64,000 bases of DNA from Pectinophora gossypiella (lineage: Eukaryota; Arthropoda; Insecta; Lepidoptera; Gelechiidae): assembly GCF_024362695.1 (NCBI RefSeq), contig NC_065407.1, positions 5,394,001-5,458,000 of the forward strand, given 5' to 3'. The position numbers and the translations under genes are program-made. Shown piece by piece: positions 11,437 to 23,865 of the stretch (position 1 is its first letter; each line of letters opens with the position of its first letter). Under the pieces are notes generated by a model. It saw only the letters and a program-made list of their open reading frames with translations, was not told the DNA's origin and searched no databases.

Positions 11437-11860
11437 CAATTTACCTACCGGATGAGACCCCAAAGCTATCGTAATTCATATTTTAGGAATCGGGCATCAT
11501 TTTATTACTTAGTATGGAATTAATTTGTATATTTTTTGTGTGTATTTGTAATGCTGTATGTGTACGCATGTGCGTATACCAAGTCCTTCCTTTTTTATAA
11601 TGCTGTCTCTAAATGTTTTATATGTCATTGCTGTATGTGTACCTAAATAAATAAATATTCTTTTTTTTTTAAATCCACCTATCCTGTCCGGATGTTTGAG
11701 GCGAGGTCTGTTCCCGGACATAGGTATAAAGGCTCTTTGTATACCAATGTGTTGAATTGAAATAGCTCATTATTACACTAAACTATTAGGGTTCAAAATA
11801 TAGGCTGGTCCTAGGATATGAAACACTGGAAACAAAACCGTATCGACCCAGGATACTTAC

Positions 11861-12016
11861 AACTTTCAATGTAAATTGGACACGACTGTATGTCCATGGG
11901 GTAGAGTTGGAATTCCATCTGGCAAGCGATGATAGCATGCATTCTGGCTGCATACCGCACTGTTTGGTTTCTGTACAGTGTCACAGAAGAGAACTTGTGA
12001 GTCAACTCCGCGATTT
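11861..12016 (-). CDS. Receptor exon 5: Cys-loop
   Basis: The exon is 156 nt, acceptor TTTTTTTTTATAG and donor AAAGTT/GTAAGT. It encodes residues 126-177 including a sequon at Asn142 and the diagnostic Cys-loop: C157, thirteen residues containing Phe-Gln-Leu-Tyr-Pro-Met-Asp, then C171. The Pro-Met-Asp core and exact 13-residue spacing identify the superfamily. The final T is completed by TT of exon 6 to give Phe. Confidence 0.97.
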
Positions 12017-12404
12017 CTATAAAAAAAAACACAACATAACATAAGTACATTAAGATTTCAATGAAATTGAATATTCCTTAATGCTATGATTTATACAAAG
12101 AAAGTGTGTATACTTAAAGAAAATTTAATATTCATTGAGATTTCTGTAACACAATACCAATAATATGTATATATTAGCGTGTTTTTTAGAAAATATACAA
12201 GTATTTATACATTAAAATTTCATAAAAGAAAATCAATCAGTATAAGTATTACATTAGAATTTCTACAAAGGCAATTCGAGATACTTCAATCAGGCTTTCT
12301 AAGGAATATTGTAATATGGAATTATGTAGTAAAGTTTTAAATAGTCTATTGTACCCCAGAATAAAACTAAAAATGTGATTATTTTCAAAAAATTGGTCTA
12401 ACAG

Positions 12405-12695
12405 AAGAAACTTCGGTGAGGTGTGGGTACTTAGTTCATCTTGCTATGGATGTACCTCTGGCTACCCCAATTGGGATATAGGAGTGAGCTTATGTTATGT
12501 TATTTTATAAAGACTAGGTCGAGAAGTGTTGATAGTACTGAATAAATGTTATTCAAATATATATTTTATATGCCGGCTCACCACCACGTTGGTCTAACAG
12601 AAAGCTCAGTGAGGTGTGGGTACTTAGTTCATCTTGCGTTGATTGTACGTATATCTTTGACTATGCCAATTGAGTGGTGAGCTTATATTCATCAT
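12405..12695. repeat. Two adjacent copies of a ~90-bp repeat (GGTCTAACAGAA family)
   Basis: The sequence GGTCTAACAGAA...GGTGAGGTGTGGGTACTTAG...CATCTTGC occurs at about 12408-12490 and again at 12590-12690. Related pieces occur at 29655-29760, 39640-39700, 57205-57260 and 63460-63590, the last with CCCAATTGGGGTAGTCAGA. Probably SINE fragments. Confidence 0.6.
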
Positions 12696-12715
12696 AAATG
12701 CATCTGTGGGACGTA

Positions 12716-12865
12716 CAGTCATGAGCAATATCATGTACCCACTTTAGAACCCTGTCGCACTATCATATTTGTCATTAAATGAGACTTACGGTTCAATTTG
12801 TCAAAAAAGTTAATGTGACACGGTTTCAAAGTGTATACATATTAATTAGTACTGGTGACCGTACT
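12716..12865 (+). mobile_element. TIR MITE family E, copy 1
   Basis: A 150-bp non-coding element with imperfect inverted ends (GTACAGTCATGAGCAATAT versus the complement of ATTAGTACTGGTGACCGTAC). The body contains AATTTGTCAAAAAAGTTAAT. Other copies are at 42784-42938 (inverted) and 52903-53061. Short length plus TIRs indicates a non-autonomous DNA transposon. Confidence 0.7.
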
Positions 12866-13684
12866 AAGTCACGCAGGATTGCTATGAGCTGCATTGGACT
12901 CATACGTGTTTTTTGCGAAGTGCTTGTGACTCAACTCAAGCTAAATGAGCTCTGCTTGCTTGCTAGGTGTTGCTAATTGAATGTCTTCAGTCATAGAGTT
13001 GGTGAAGATAATCTCAGTACTTCTAATACCTACTTAAAAAATAATAATAATAAAAAAGTTTATTTAAGTAAAATCCAATCAAAAACATAAATGTGAAATG
13101 ACAGCCAAGTTCAATATTATGATAAATGCCTTGGTTGTTGACTTTAACGACAAAAGAAGTGAGATCTAGATGGGTGCCAAGTTCAATGGTCAGTCCTGAA
13201 ATGTATTTATAAGTAACAGTATAACATAATTATCATATCTTTTTATAACATAAGATAATGTATTGTAGCCTAAGGTCTGTCTTGGCTAGTTTATAAAAAC
13301 TACTTACTTAACGACTTTGAAGAAAGGATTAAATTTGGAACTGCAGTATTTCACGGATCAGGAAAATAAAACCCTTTTATGGTCGCATATTCGGCTTTAG
13401 TCGGGAATAAAAATCGCAATTTTATTTCAGGCTTACCATTCTTTGTTTACAGTTGTAAAATTTGGCACAAACCGGATGTTTCGAGTTTGTGTTTGAGTTC
13501 TGTAGCTTAAAAAGAATAATATGAGAACTTTATACCACAGAAATAAAGATAGATAGATAATACGTTTATAATATAAATATAATTATAAGCTTTAATATTT
13601 ACTGTTTATAAACAGCCACAAAGCGGTTAGTCCTATAGTATAAAGTATACTTTATACAAAAACCAGCCAAGCTAACCGCTTTTT

Positions 13685-13895
13685 ATTGTTCCGCAGCCAA
13701 ATGGCAAAAACGGAACCCTTGTGGATTCGTCATGTCTATCTGTCCGTCCGTCCGTCTGTCCGTCCGTATGTCACAGCCACCTTTTTCGCGAAACTATAAG
13801 AGCTATACTGTAGAAACTTAGTAAGTATTCTGTGAACCAGCATTAATATTTTCGCACATAAATAGAAAATCGCTCGCACTTGGCTGGTTTTTGTT
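13685..13895 (+). repeat. CCGTCCGT-containing dispersed repeat, copy 1
   Basis: Shares GCCAAATGGCAAAAACGGAA..., TGGATTCGTCATG, the microsatellite-like CCGTCCGTCCGTCTGTCCGT and AACTATAAGAGCTATA with 44225-44400. This resembles the 3' part of a LINE common in arthropods; assignment tentative. Confidence 0.6.
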
Positions 13896-14040
13896 AACGA
13901 CGACTAAAGTTATGAACCTTTTGTTTTAGTTTCATTAGACGAAAATCTGCTCAGCATTGTACTTGCACATCGTTCATCTTTGGTAAGTATTTATTTGCAG
14001 TTTTTTTTGCTACAACAGTCACAACATCAGTTAAAAATTA

Positions 14041-14084
14041 AAAATAAACCTGCTTAAGTATTTACTTAAGCAGGTTTATTTTCG
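14041..14084. repeat. Perfect 20-bp-arm hairpin
   Basis: AAATAAACCTGCTTAAGTA is followed after a few bases by its exact complement TACTTAAGCAGGTTTATTT. It abuts a dispersed repeat (14078-14250) whose inverse is at 40830-40965, so it may be a retroposon end. Confidence 0.8.
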
Positions 14085-14250
14085 TGCTTCGGAAGGCACG
14101 TTAAACCGTTGGTCCCGACTGCATTAGCAGTCGTTAATAACCATCAATCCGCGCTGGGCCCGCGTGATGGTTTAAGGCCCGATCTCCCTACCCTTCCATA
14201 GGGAAGGCCCGTGCCCCAGCAGTGGGTACGTTAATGGGCTGATGATGATG
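14078..14250 (+). repeat. Dispersed repeat ending GTGCCCCAGCAGTGGG + GATGATGATGA
   Basis: CGTGCTTCGGAAGGCACGTT, AACCATCAATCCGCGCTGGG and CCTTCCATAGGGAAGGCCCG are followed by GGGCTGATGATGATGA. The inverse copy is at 40830-40965. The short trinucleotide tail suggests a non-LTR element end. Confidence 0.65.
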
Positions 14251-15039
14251 AAGTATTTACTTATCTGTGTATCATGTGATAAATGAAATTACAAGTCAAG
14301 CAAGAAATGCTATCGTTATCAATCAGCAAAGTAGATTTATGAGAGCAACAATACACCAAACTTTGTCAGTGATTATAGGAATCAATGTTAGAAGATAGAT
14401 CGTTATGTTAAACTTTTTAACGATATGAGTTCTTCTAAAACATTGTTTCCGAAGATTGCTACAAAAGAAATGTACTGTGTGGTATATATACCTTTAAGTT
14501 AAATAGATATTATAAAATTGTGTTAAGCTTAATTCAAAGGTTGCCATTCATAAAATAGGTGACACAGTGCCATTTTTTTTAAATGTTACAAAATACTTTC
14601 AAAATTCATTTAAATACACCAAATCCAATAATCAATTTTGCAGTGAATAAAAACAAAAGCTAGAAATTTCGAAAACGTGAGTACACTATGTGATTCAAGT
14701 AAATGTAATTAATAAATACCCTACCAGCCGATTGATGACGGTAGTATATAGCTCCTCCTAAAATTGAAATAAAATTTTAGTTTCTGTTTTATGCGTCCTA
14801 AAGCTCAAAGAGAAAATGTCCTTGCGAGTGAGAAACAGTGAAGAAAACGTACAGCATAAAGAACTGTGCATATGGAAGGTCTTAGTATAAATATACTGGG
14901 AATTGTACAATCCTGATCATAGATATTGAAAACATATCGTCCTGTGGTCATGATATTGATTCTGTTTCTTTTAAGACCCGGGCAGCGTTTGTTCTTTCAC
15001 TATAAGAGAAATGACCATCGTATCAAAACCGGCTGCAAT

Positions 15040-15395
15040 GCGGCTGTTTTCTGCTTACATGGTCCAGTGGTTGAGCATTGGGCTCACAATCCCAAAGCCC
15101 CGGTATAATCACGAAATACACAAACGAAAATCACAAAACAAATATCCGGTGATAATCATGAAAAATACTTTGATCACTACTTTGGTTAGGACATTGCAGG
15201 CTGATCACCCGATCCAAAAGTAAGATCATACGTGCTTTCAAAGCACGTTGAGCAGTCGGATGGCTGCAATTACCCTAAGTAAGTATGTAGTTACACAAGC
15301 GATGCCAGGGGACTATGGCGATTCAATAGTAGCCCTGATACCAGGGTTGATGAGAACGGTCATTAATCTCACAAGCCACACGAGAGAAAAAGACT
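15040..15395 (+). mobile_element. tRNA-derived SINE family S1, degraded copy
   Basis: Begins with the tRNA-like TGGTCCAGTGGTTGAGCATT and continues through AATCACGAAATACAC, AGGACATTGCAGGCTGATCA, ATTAATCTCACAAGCCACAC and ends with a GAGAAAAAG tract. It matches the better copies at 59399-59726 and 60236-60562 but is diverged, so it is older. Confidence 0.75.
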
Positions 15396-16906
15396 AAGAA
15401 CTTCTGGTTCTGCCCTCTCCATGCCATTAGAGATCCAGGCCATGAGTTTAAGTTACTATCTTCTTTGTTCTACTATATCAGATAGAATTGTGCTCGAGTT
15501 GAATGAACGTGATACGAGGTTCGTGATATCTAGCTTAAAATCAGTTTAGCAGTAATTTAAAGCGTTTATCGTCTGTTGAAACCTGCACTTTTGCTACGTG
15601 TTGGCCAAGTGCATTAAGTAATCATTTAGAAGGGTAGTTTACTTCAGAATAACTTGGGTTAAATTCAATTTTGATGAAATTCACTATGCTACTCCAAAGA
15701 AAGCCAGATTGCTTTCTGATAACTGAAACGAAACATGAGTAATTGATGATGAATATTATTATAAAAACAAGCGATATGAACGTTTGGGTTTTCTAATAAA
15801 TTATTCTTATGTAAGTACGTTTGTAAACTACGGTTTCCGTTCTTTGTAGAATCACAAAGAGTAAAGTATTATCCTCACAGCGCGAATCGATTTAGCATTG
15901 ATCTGCAACATTAGGGTAAGTTTGCCAGTATTGGATCTTATGTAACAAAGAGTTCGTAAATATTTTGTGACTTCTTTTGATATTTCGTAAAAAGTAGTCT
16001 AGGTTTATCGTTTACTCTATTATCAAACTGTTTCAATATCGCATGAATTGCGTCGTTCCATGGGAAAGGTCGCGGAGAAGTAAAAAGAGTACCATGCATA
16101 ACGTTTACGCTGTTCTATGACCTTTCAGTCAATGCCAATATGGCGATTATGTGCAACCAATCGCAGGTGTCGAGGACGCCATTGTTATTTTACACGTGAT
16201 GAGGGCTACACGCGATTGGTCGATGTGCTAAATGGATACGATTGTAATCCAAGGACGTTTTTACACCGAAGAATATTTTGCTTATTTTTTTTTCATGCCT
16301 CATATATCTTTTCCATATTATGTAAACAATGTCTACGAGACACTTTTATACCTTACAATTTCTTCCGTGTAACCGATTTTTAAATTGTGGTTAAGGTCGG
16401 TTTCATTACTTGCTGATAATTTCGTCTTGTGTGATACAAAACGTTTATCTGTTAGAGTAGCTTTGAGACAGGTTCACTAATAAAAAAATAATTCGAAAAC
16501 TCTCACTCAGATGAGACTTGAACCCGCAACTCTAGTCAACACGGGACAAGGATTTAGTGGTGTAATGGTTAACATGCTCGTGAATTCTTCGTGAATCGCT
16601 TTGTGAATGGCCTTACGAGCGGGTGAGTGCTATAAAAACAAAATCCTTGATTAGCAGATAACCCTATCTCCAAATGGTGACAATACTGTTAATTGGTACG
16701 GTAGAATGTGCGGTATGGTGTGTAGAAAAGCAATAGATCTGGTTTAATGGCTGCGTATTCGGAAACAAGTATCTCCAGCACTAATAGAATATTTACTTAA
16801 GTTTCTTATTTTTGTAAATATACCTAATTAGAATCAACTAAAGCAGTGAAAAATATGTGAAGCGAAGCATCTATAAGTAAATAAAAAACGACATATGGAA
16901 ACCCAC

Positions 16907-17061
16907 CTGTGACCTTTGAGTTCAGGAAGTAAGGATCCGGATGCCACAGATTATCGAAGAATTCTGGAGGCAGTGTGACGTGGTCATCGCCTTCCTCGAA
17001 GATGTCGTCTGGAAGTTGGAGTCTACTTTCCCGCCATGTTTGTCTGATGAACATGTCCACT
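16907..17061 (-). CDS. Receptor exon 4: loop D and loop A region
   Basis: The exon is 155 nt, acceptor ATAATTTCAG and donor CACAG/GTGGGT. It encodes residues 74-125 with the family signature Trp-Arg-Glu-Ser-Arg-Leu, an acidic loop, Leu-Pro-Pro-Glu-Phe-Phe, and the loop-A motif Leu-Trp-His-Pro-Asp-Pro-Tyr-Phe followed by Asn-Ser-Lys. These are hallmarks of invertebrate anion Cys-loop subunits. Phase joins exon 5 through G/AA (Glu). Confidence 0.96.
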
Positions 17062-17534
17062 CTGAAATTATAAAAAAATAATAAATATATAGGTAGGTCA
17101 ACTAGGCAATCGCGTATGTAAAAAAACTGGATTTGTAAAATGTTCAGGTGAGGCAAGCGGATCCCGTGAAAGCGGAATAATAGCTCTTTGTCATAAAATA
17201 ATAACTACACTCATAGGAATAAATGCGAATAAATTTCATTCCATTTCATTTTTTAGGGTTGGATTTGTTATGAATGACATCGAAGTAGAATATACATACA
17301 AACCTACCCTCACGAGTCACGCTTGCTTAAAACTAGTAAGTCGTCAGAAAGTCTTTCCTAGAAGTATTTAAGTATATAAAAGTTTGTTTCCGAAATTTCA
17401 CCTAGGCCTAGTTATTACACCAAAAAAAAACTGTTGATTAATAGGTACCTTTACATCGTTTATAAGCGTGGTCCAAATACAAAACAAAACAAAAAATACT
17501 AATGTGAATAAACATCCGTAAAGCTTAATATTAC

Positions 17535-17634
17535 CTGAAATCCATGTCTTCAACGTTTATGGAATTGACGTCCACGACGTATATGCTAAACTCGACTGTG
17601 ACTGGTTGCCCCTTTCTGGCTGGAGGGCGCATCT
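17535..17634 (-). CDS. Receptor exon 3: first beta strands of the ligand-binding domain
   Basis: The exon is 100 nt, acceptor TATTTTTCAG and donor TTTCAG/GTAATA. It encodes residues 41-73: basic linker, then Pro-Val-Thr-Val-Glu-Phe-Ser-Ile-Tyr-Val-Val-Asp-Val-Asn-Ser-Ile and Glu-Asp-Met-Asp-Phe-Arg. This is the typical beta1-beta2 segment of GABA/glycine/histamine-type receptors. The last codon (AG/A) is completed by exon 4. Confidence 0.92.
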
Positions 17635-17849
17635 CTGAAAAATATTCATACATTGTGCGTACAAAAAACGGTCAAAGAAGTGTAATAGTTAAACAGCAGA
17701 TGCCTATTTCATCAGCATAATTCAGCATTGGCCTTATACATCTATTTCAGACGATTGTATTGTTGCCTCGAAGAATACGCAGCAAGCCACGCAATTAGTA
17801 CACCGTACATAGTAGAGCTGTAGATTCTATCATAATATGGTCTGCAGGA

Positions 17850-17970
17850 GAAGTTTCCGAGCGGTGGAAAATATCTCCTCGCCAGGATTTGAACCCAGAA
17901 GATGTTGTTATGACTTCTACGCGCATCGAATACACGCTTTCTTCTTCGAGCTTCTCTCATGCCACGTGGT
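17850..17970 (-). repeat. tRNA-like sequence, probable SINE remnant
   Basis: On the minus strand TGGGTTCAAATCCTGGCGAG is a good B box, with a weak A-box-like GTGGCATGAGAGAAG about 60 bp upstream. The stems do not pair well enough for a functional tRNA. It lies between receptor exons 2 and 3. Confidence 0.4.
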
Positions 17971-18666
17971 CATTCGATTCTACCCGTGCCTATCTAGCAT
18001 TTTAACATAGCAGGTTCGACTATCGGAGTCAATGTTATTTGCGACAAAAAATAGGTAAATAGCGACGTATCGTTTGAGATAAGTTGTCGAATGTATATCA
18101 CCTATCTATGTATGTATGAACAAAAATGTTTTAGAAGCTACAAAAAATAATTTTCGTACGTACTCGAGTTCATGGATACCGACTATATTTGTCAGTTTCT
18201 ATTTTACCATTGCTGACATCTTAGTAGTGGAGTCAATAAAGCTGGGGCTTCCTAACTTGTAATTTTCCAGGACAGGTCCGATTTTGATGATTTTTTTCTA
18301 TTATAAGAGTGGTTTCTTCTAACATTATCAAACCACCCCTAGTTTCTTATATCATTTAAAGTCAGACACATCTTGATTTGGACAAATAAATATTTCGATC
18401 AAATAAAAAAAGAAGCCGTTTCTGTACAGATCCAGAAAAGTACTTCAAATCCATTTTTAGTTGGAATAAAAATAATCTCACTTTATTTATTTCCACTCAA
18501 GATGTTTCTGATTTTTAATAATATAATAAACTATAAATGAAGAAATCTTCAATATCGGACCTGTCTCTGGCACTTTAGAAATGAAGCCCTTCATTGACTC
18601 CACTATAGTAATTTTCCGAGAAAGTGATAAAACTTACGTTTACGGGGTAGTAAAACAGGTTCTTAC

Positions 18667-18743
18667 CTTTGACATAGTTCTCTGGCAGCACGACCCTGGG
18701 TTTGAGGGTGTGATTCCTTTTCGATGCAACGTCATTGCACAAC
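18667..18743 (-). CDS. Receptor exon 2: mature N-terminus
   Basis: Acceptor CTATTGTTTCAG and donor AAAG/GTAAGA bound a 77-nt exon. It encodes the end of the hydrophobic signal segment (Trp-Leu-Cys) and a charged stretch with an N-glycosylation sequon (Asn-His-Thr), ending in Val-Leu-Pro-Glu-Asn-Tyr-Val-Lys. The split codon G/AG joins exon 3 as Glu. The Leu-Pro-x-x-Tyr motif resembles the segment before the first helix/strand of Cys-loop receptor N-termini. Confidence 0.82.
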
Positions 18744-18884
18744 CTGAAACAATAGTGAGAGACTGGTGAATAGTACGCCACCACTTTATGCATGTTATAT
18801 AATTCTATAATTCTAAAGCGTTGGTAACGCCAGCCCCCTACATGAGCCCTGGCGAAACCTTCATACCCCATTTGGGATATATGT

Positions 18885-19255
18885 AATTGCAGCCGTGGTA
18901 GCCCACTTGCAGGTTAAAATTCAGCATGGTCCTCTACATATGATTATCGAAATAATTTTTCGAATTCATGTTAGGATCATAAATGATTATCACGTACTCA
19001 GCGGTGAAGAGAAACATCGTGAGGGTTTCCTCACGATGTTTCTGGTATGTGGGTTTCCACATACCCGAGAAATGCGTTTCGGAGGTATGTGACCTAACCT
19101 GTATTGGGCTGGTTTTCCTCTCGCGAGTTGAAAGGTCAGTCAGGTAGACGCTTCTGTAAAAAACCATCTGTCAAATCTTCAGGTCCAACCCGCGAAGGGA
19201 AAACAAGCCCAATACAGGACACATACCTCCGAAATGCATTTCTCGGGAAAGTGGG
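18885..19255 (+). mobile_element. SINE family S2, rearranged copy
   Basis: Starts CAGCCGTGGTAGCCCACTTG and carries the S2 body (ATTATCACGTACTCAGCGG, CCTAACCTGTATTGGGCTGG, AAAAAACCATCTGTCAAATC). A second partial S2 stretch then follows directly in the opposite orientation (CGAAGGGAAAACAAGCCCAA, CCGAAATGCATTTCTCGGG). The B box is degenerate. It is just upstream of exon 2. Confidence 0.7.
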
Positions 19256-20445
19256 TCATCATTTAAAAAGTAAATTCACATATTACACGAATGCGGCAAC
19301 TGGAAGTCAGCTGAATGCTGTTGGTATACAAATCTGAAATCGTATCAGATTGTTTATTTACACCCATCTTGTTAAACATGATGTGGCGTATTTCCACAGA
19401 ACAGAAAAAAATGTTTTTCGTATCTTCCCGTCTAGTGAATGATATGGAAGACATGCCCAGAATAATCAGGGATGTGATTTTCTAAGCCACGCATGCGGCC
19501 GACGTTGATAAACGTTAGTTCAGTTTTTATGTAAGAAAAAATCGTCAATGAGCACACCTGAGCACGCCAGGCTACGAAAATGGTACAGCGGCTGCTTTCA
19601 AAGAATCATACATACTACCACCTTGACCTTGAAGGACCTTGCTGAGCTGGCTCGTGCTAACTGGCAGCAGACAGAACAGAAAGAAACTGGCTTCTTTTAG
19701 TGTTGGAGGCAAAGATCCACTTCGGGAAGAAAGGGAAGTAAGTAAGTAGAACATATTACCAGGAAACGTTCTAAATTACCTCTTGAGCCTCTGCGCAAAT
19801 GTTAACCCTAATGATATTACGCATAAACATTTTTCAGCAACCATTTCATTACACCGTGTATTAGTACACAAAACAAATTTCATCATTATTCAAATTTTAC
19901 TTCTTACAAATTCAGATATTTGCCGTATTTTCATTCATGCATTAATTCGTTCTATCCACCAGGTAGTATTAAAATAGACCGCCAACTTTTAAAATACTGG
20001 GGCAAACCAAAATAGCGAAGTAATTACAGGGTAATTTTCAACTTTATTTCACATTTTAAGAGATAGTATTTCGACCCGACTAAGGTCTACTGCGTGCGAG
20101 AAGCGAAAAGCGAGTTGCGAGTCAAAAGTGACGCAAGTAGGACAATGAAGAAAATAATTTTAATTGAAATAAAGTCAATTGACTGGGGCACGAATGTCGA
20201 TGAGCCAAGTTACTTTCGACTAAACATACACAAATCTCATTATTACCTTGTGCCGCCTTAACGCATTAAGTGAGAGCGAGACAGACTGCCCGCGCGATTC
20301 CCACTTACTCCTTACGGCTATTTAGACTAAAGTTCTTACTTATTACTTCACTCAAAAGGAAAGGAGTGAAGTCAAATCAAAAGTCAAGTGAAGTTTTGAA
20401 GTGGGGGAGTAAAATCTAGCGGGCGGAGGGTTACCATTATATAAG

Positions 20446-20668
20446 ATGTTAGTGCCATTGTAACGAATACTGAGGGGGATGATTCAGACCATGATTCTGA
20501 ATTACTATCAAGAGAATTTTCCTGTCGCAAAGTTCATGCAAATTTTAGTGTTTTGTTAAATTATTTTTTGTTCTATATTATTGTGACGGTAAATTCCACC
20601 TGATATCAACTCCGAATCATGGCCTGAATCATCCTTCAAAGTTTTCGTTACGATGTCACTAACACTTT
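20446..20668. mobile_element. Palindromic MITE family M, copy 1
   Basis: Left arm TGTTAGTGCCATTGTAACGA, ACTGAGGGGGATGATTCAGA...; the right arm is its complement, ending GTTACGATGTCACTAACA. Arms are ~90 bp with a short AT-rich spacer and no coding capacity. Same family as 21696, 29087, 46855, 51938 and 58834. Confidence 0.88.
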
Positions 20669-20699
20669 TTTTCTATGTATTATTATTTATTCTATGCTG

Positions 20700-20872
20700 A
20701 GACGATGCTGTACAAACGATATATCGACGCTGATATCGCAAACTGAAGTATCTGCAATTATTGGCAAAACTGATTTGCACCTCTTACAATTGTCAATAAG
20801 ACACAAATCACTTTATCAAAAAAATACGTATACGTCAGTTAACAAAGTCAGCCACGATTTGCTGGTATGATG
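20700..20872. repeat. Dispersed ~170-bp repeat, copy 1 of 2
   Basis: TATCGACGCTGATATCGC..., TTGTCAATAAGACACAAATC, AAGTCAGCCACGATTTG correspond block by block to 23590-23760. Function and class unknown; the end looks like a B-box remnant. Confidence 0.5.
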
Positions 20873-21695
20873 GGCTTCAGCCGTGACTGCCACTTTCCAG
20901 GCTAAACTATGCAGACAGGCGATGTAAATTATGCTTGCCTGTGGAAGACATTCTGAGAGAGGGCCTGGGCAATTCATGATAAACATATCTCTTCCGACTG
21001 CCTGGAGAGTTAGAAAGACCACTTTGATCTAAAAAGCAATATTGCAATATGACATTTGCGCATATGAAAGTAAATACGCAATGCCAACAAAATAAATGTC
21101 AAATAGCAATATTGCTATTTGAGATGAATTGCGTCAATGTGGCGTTTTTAACCCCCTGTTCACTGTAGAAAGCTGGAGAGATTCAGGTTTCTTTTGTGCC
21201 GAATCAGGTATTAAGTAGGTAAGCGTACATCATCTTGGAATAAGGATAATTATTATTGAGGGGTATCAGTCGGTTTATTATATATGATAAAATAAAAGGA
21301 CATCGCTTTTTCGCCTGCAGTGAGTTTTATTGTATAAGTGGTTAAGCTATGACGTCAATAGGCCCTGGTATTATGCCAACATAGCGTGGAGCATTTAAAA
21401 TTAGCTCAGCTTTTACTTGATGGCGTGTTGTGACCTATATACAAACGTTAAAACGTTGAAAAATGAAAGTACTACAATGCCTTTTATTTGCCTTGTGTAT
21501 ACTAAACTTGTAGATACAAAGAAATTCTCAACGAAAGTAACAAGGAAAAATATCGAACGGACTTTGCGGGACAGTAAAACGTAGATATTAATTAATTATT
21601 GGATGTTAGTCCAAAGTCTATCGGTATATTCTGTTAGACATAGAAAAATGAGATTTTAGTTTATGACGTGAAGAAGGAAACTTCATCGCGCATTA

Positions 21696-21925
21696 CAGGG
21701 TGTTAGTGACATCTTAAATAAAACTTTGAGGCATGATTCAGACCATGATTCTGAGTTGATATCAAGTGGAATTTTCCGTCGCAAAAGTATGGATCTGAAA
21801 AAAAATTATAATAACAAAGACTAAAATTTTCACGAATTTTCCGACAGGATATTCCATTTGATATTAACTCAGAATCATGGTCTGAATCATTCCCCTTAGT
21901 ATTCGTTACGATGTCACTGACATGT
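21696..21925. mobile_element. Palindromic MITE family M, copy 2
   Basis: Begins ACAGGGTGTTAGTGACATC and ends TTCGTTACGATGTCACTGAC. The internal motifs TGATTCAGACCATGATTCTG and its complement pair along the arms. Confidence 0.88.
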
Positions 21926-22799
21926 ATTTGTATATGCAGTATAATGCTGACAGCAGATCAAAATTCTTCCGTATCGTACACGCTGTCAAATTTCATATGG
22001 AATTATTAACATTATCACAGAACAGAGAAGGTCGACCTGTGTTTCGATAATCTGAGAAATTTGAAAACTATCCAGTGACATTATTAAATCTCTCAAACAC
22101 TCAGGATATAATTTAACTGCGAGAGATTGTCAACATAACGACGTTAAATCGCAACCACATCATGTTGGTTTTGTTAATATAACATAATGTAATGTACTTA
22201 TTGTATTATGCCTCGGATGTCTTTGATTAATTATTTGGCACAAACGGGAAGCGATGAGAAAACAAGCCTGAGGGTACCTAGATGGAATGACGTTGTGATT
22301 TCTGTAAATGTAATGTGGGTCTCATATGATATTTATTTATAACTTTCACAGTCACAACAAAGTCGGTGTAACTTGAAATTGACATTATCCATAATCATAA
22401 AGGAGTTCGCGTAGGCACGCGTCAACATATCTCCCTTATGCTATAGAAATATAACATATTAGTGAGTGGGCGATACCATGTAATCGAGGCTGTCAGCGCA
22501 AAAGAAGACATCGAAACAAAATTCAATTTATTTTAAATAAATTAACATACAACAAAATGATTTCAATTACAGTAGAAGTTTGCTTTTACGGTCGTTATAC
22601 AATTATAGTAGAAAATAATACTAGGCACGTGTACTGTTTTTAGAGGGTATCGTATTATTACTTATTTATCTATTTTTATTGGTTGTGGTTGCCCAGTTAT
22701 AAAACCACTGAAGGTTCGAATCGATCACATTTATCAGTGATATTCGTAATTGTTTTCGAATCAATTACCCTTCGGGCAGAGCTAAATTTTTAACCATTG

Positions 22800-23045
22800 G
22801 ACCATGGCGCTTTTATTGACAGTCCATCATCATGTCGGAGACGGTATAATCCCAGAAGAGTTTGCACGACAACCGCGCCGCCCGTGGCGTGAAATATATC
22901 GAGAGTCTCGCAATAATCGCAGCGAATGCTGTCTACATAGACGTCGAACTATTGGTCAGCTATTGGTCGAGCTACTGGTAAAAAACCTTGTTATCATCGC
23001 GCCGCGCTTGGCGCGGTTGTATACAGACCCTGCTAGTCGACTTAC
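22800..23045 (+). other. Unrecognised GC-richer open stretch
   Basis: An ATG at 22804 opens a 101-codon frame that is more GC-rich than its surroundings (repeated Arg, CGCGCCGCGC runs). No domain is recognisable, it ends inside a SINE S2 fragment, and there are no splice or start-context clues. Probably not a gene. Confidence 0.2.
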
Positions 23046-23140
23046 TTATCATCAGCATCATCTCCTTAGTCTTATCCCGTTTTTCGCAGAGTTCGCTTAC
23101 CTAACCTGAAGTTTTGACAGGTCCGGTTTCTACAGAAGCC
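23045..23140 (-). repeat. SINE family S2 fragment
   Basis: Terminal ~95 bp of the S2 family (CATCTCCTTAGTCTTATCCC, CTTACCTAACCTGAAGTTTT, GACAGGTCCGGTTTCTACAG). Confidence 0.75.
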
Positions 23141-23589
23141 GACATACCTACTATCAACTAGCCTAAAAACCAAAATAATACCCAGCGACAGAAAGTGTCT
23201 TGATCCCCTCTTGAACTTTAATCTGATACCTATTTAAAGATAGAAAACTAACAAGATAACACGAATCGTATTCAAATCGTATACAAGGTACTTATGCCGT
23301 CTGCGTTCCAACTCATAACTTAGTTTAATAAGCTCGGCAAACAATACGATAATCAATAAATATGAGTACGCAGTACATAAATCCTAAATATAGTGACATA
23401 GCGTGCTGTGAACAAATCGATGACTCCACCTTGGCCTGGAAGCGGACCCATTCTTGATACAATTGTGAAACGTTAATACGAATTTAATATTGCAAAAGGA
23501 CAAATAACGGGGTGGGCAGAACAAATAGACAATAGAAGAGAATTAACTTCACACCTAATGGTGGAGTCCTAAGGTCGAATATGTTACAT

Positions 23590-23762
23590 TACACCGTATG
23601 GACTCAGGTTATCGTCGCTGATGTCGCTAACTGGAGAATCTGAAATTTTTAGCGTATCCCATTTTCACCTTTGCTATTGTCAATTAAACACAGATTATTT
23701 TTGCAGAAAAATCACATACTTACGTCAGTTTGCAAAATCAGCCAGGATTTGTACCCAGTAGT
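23590..23762. repeat. Dispersed ~170-bp repeat, copy 2 of 2
   Basis: Matches 20700-20872 in the same orientation: ATCGTCGCTGATGTCGC, TTGTCAATTAAACACAGAT, TACGTCAGTTTGCAAAATCA, CCAGGATTTGTACCCAGTA. Confidence 0.5.
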
Positions 23763-23814
23763 AGTGTTTTGTTTGTTCTGTTTATGAATTTCGTTATTGT
23801 ATTCAATTTATTAG

Positions 23815-23865
23815 TATGAGTATGTGTACGAAGGTGTGTGTGTGTGTGTATGTGTGTGTGTCTGT
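23815..23865. repeat. GT-rich microsatellite
   Basis: Imperfect (GT)n: GTGTGTGTGTGTATGTGTGT and flanks. Confidence 0.85.

Noticed and set aside
16500..16640. tRNA-like motifs (TTGAACCCGCAACTC and TGGTGTAATGGTTAACATGC)
   Set aside because: The B-box-like and A-box-like motifs are in the wrong relative orientation and spacing for a tRNA; at most a retroposon scrap.
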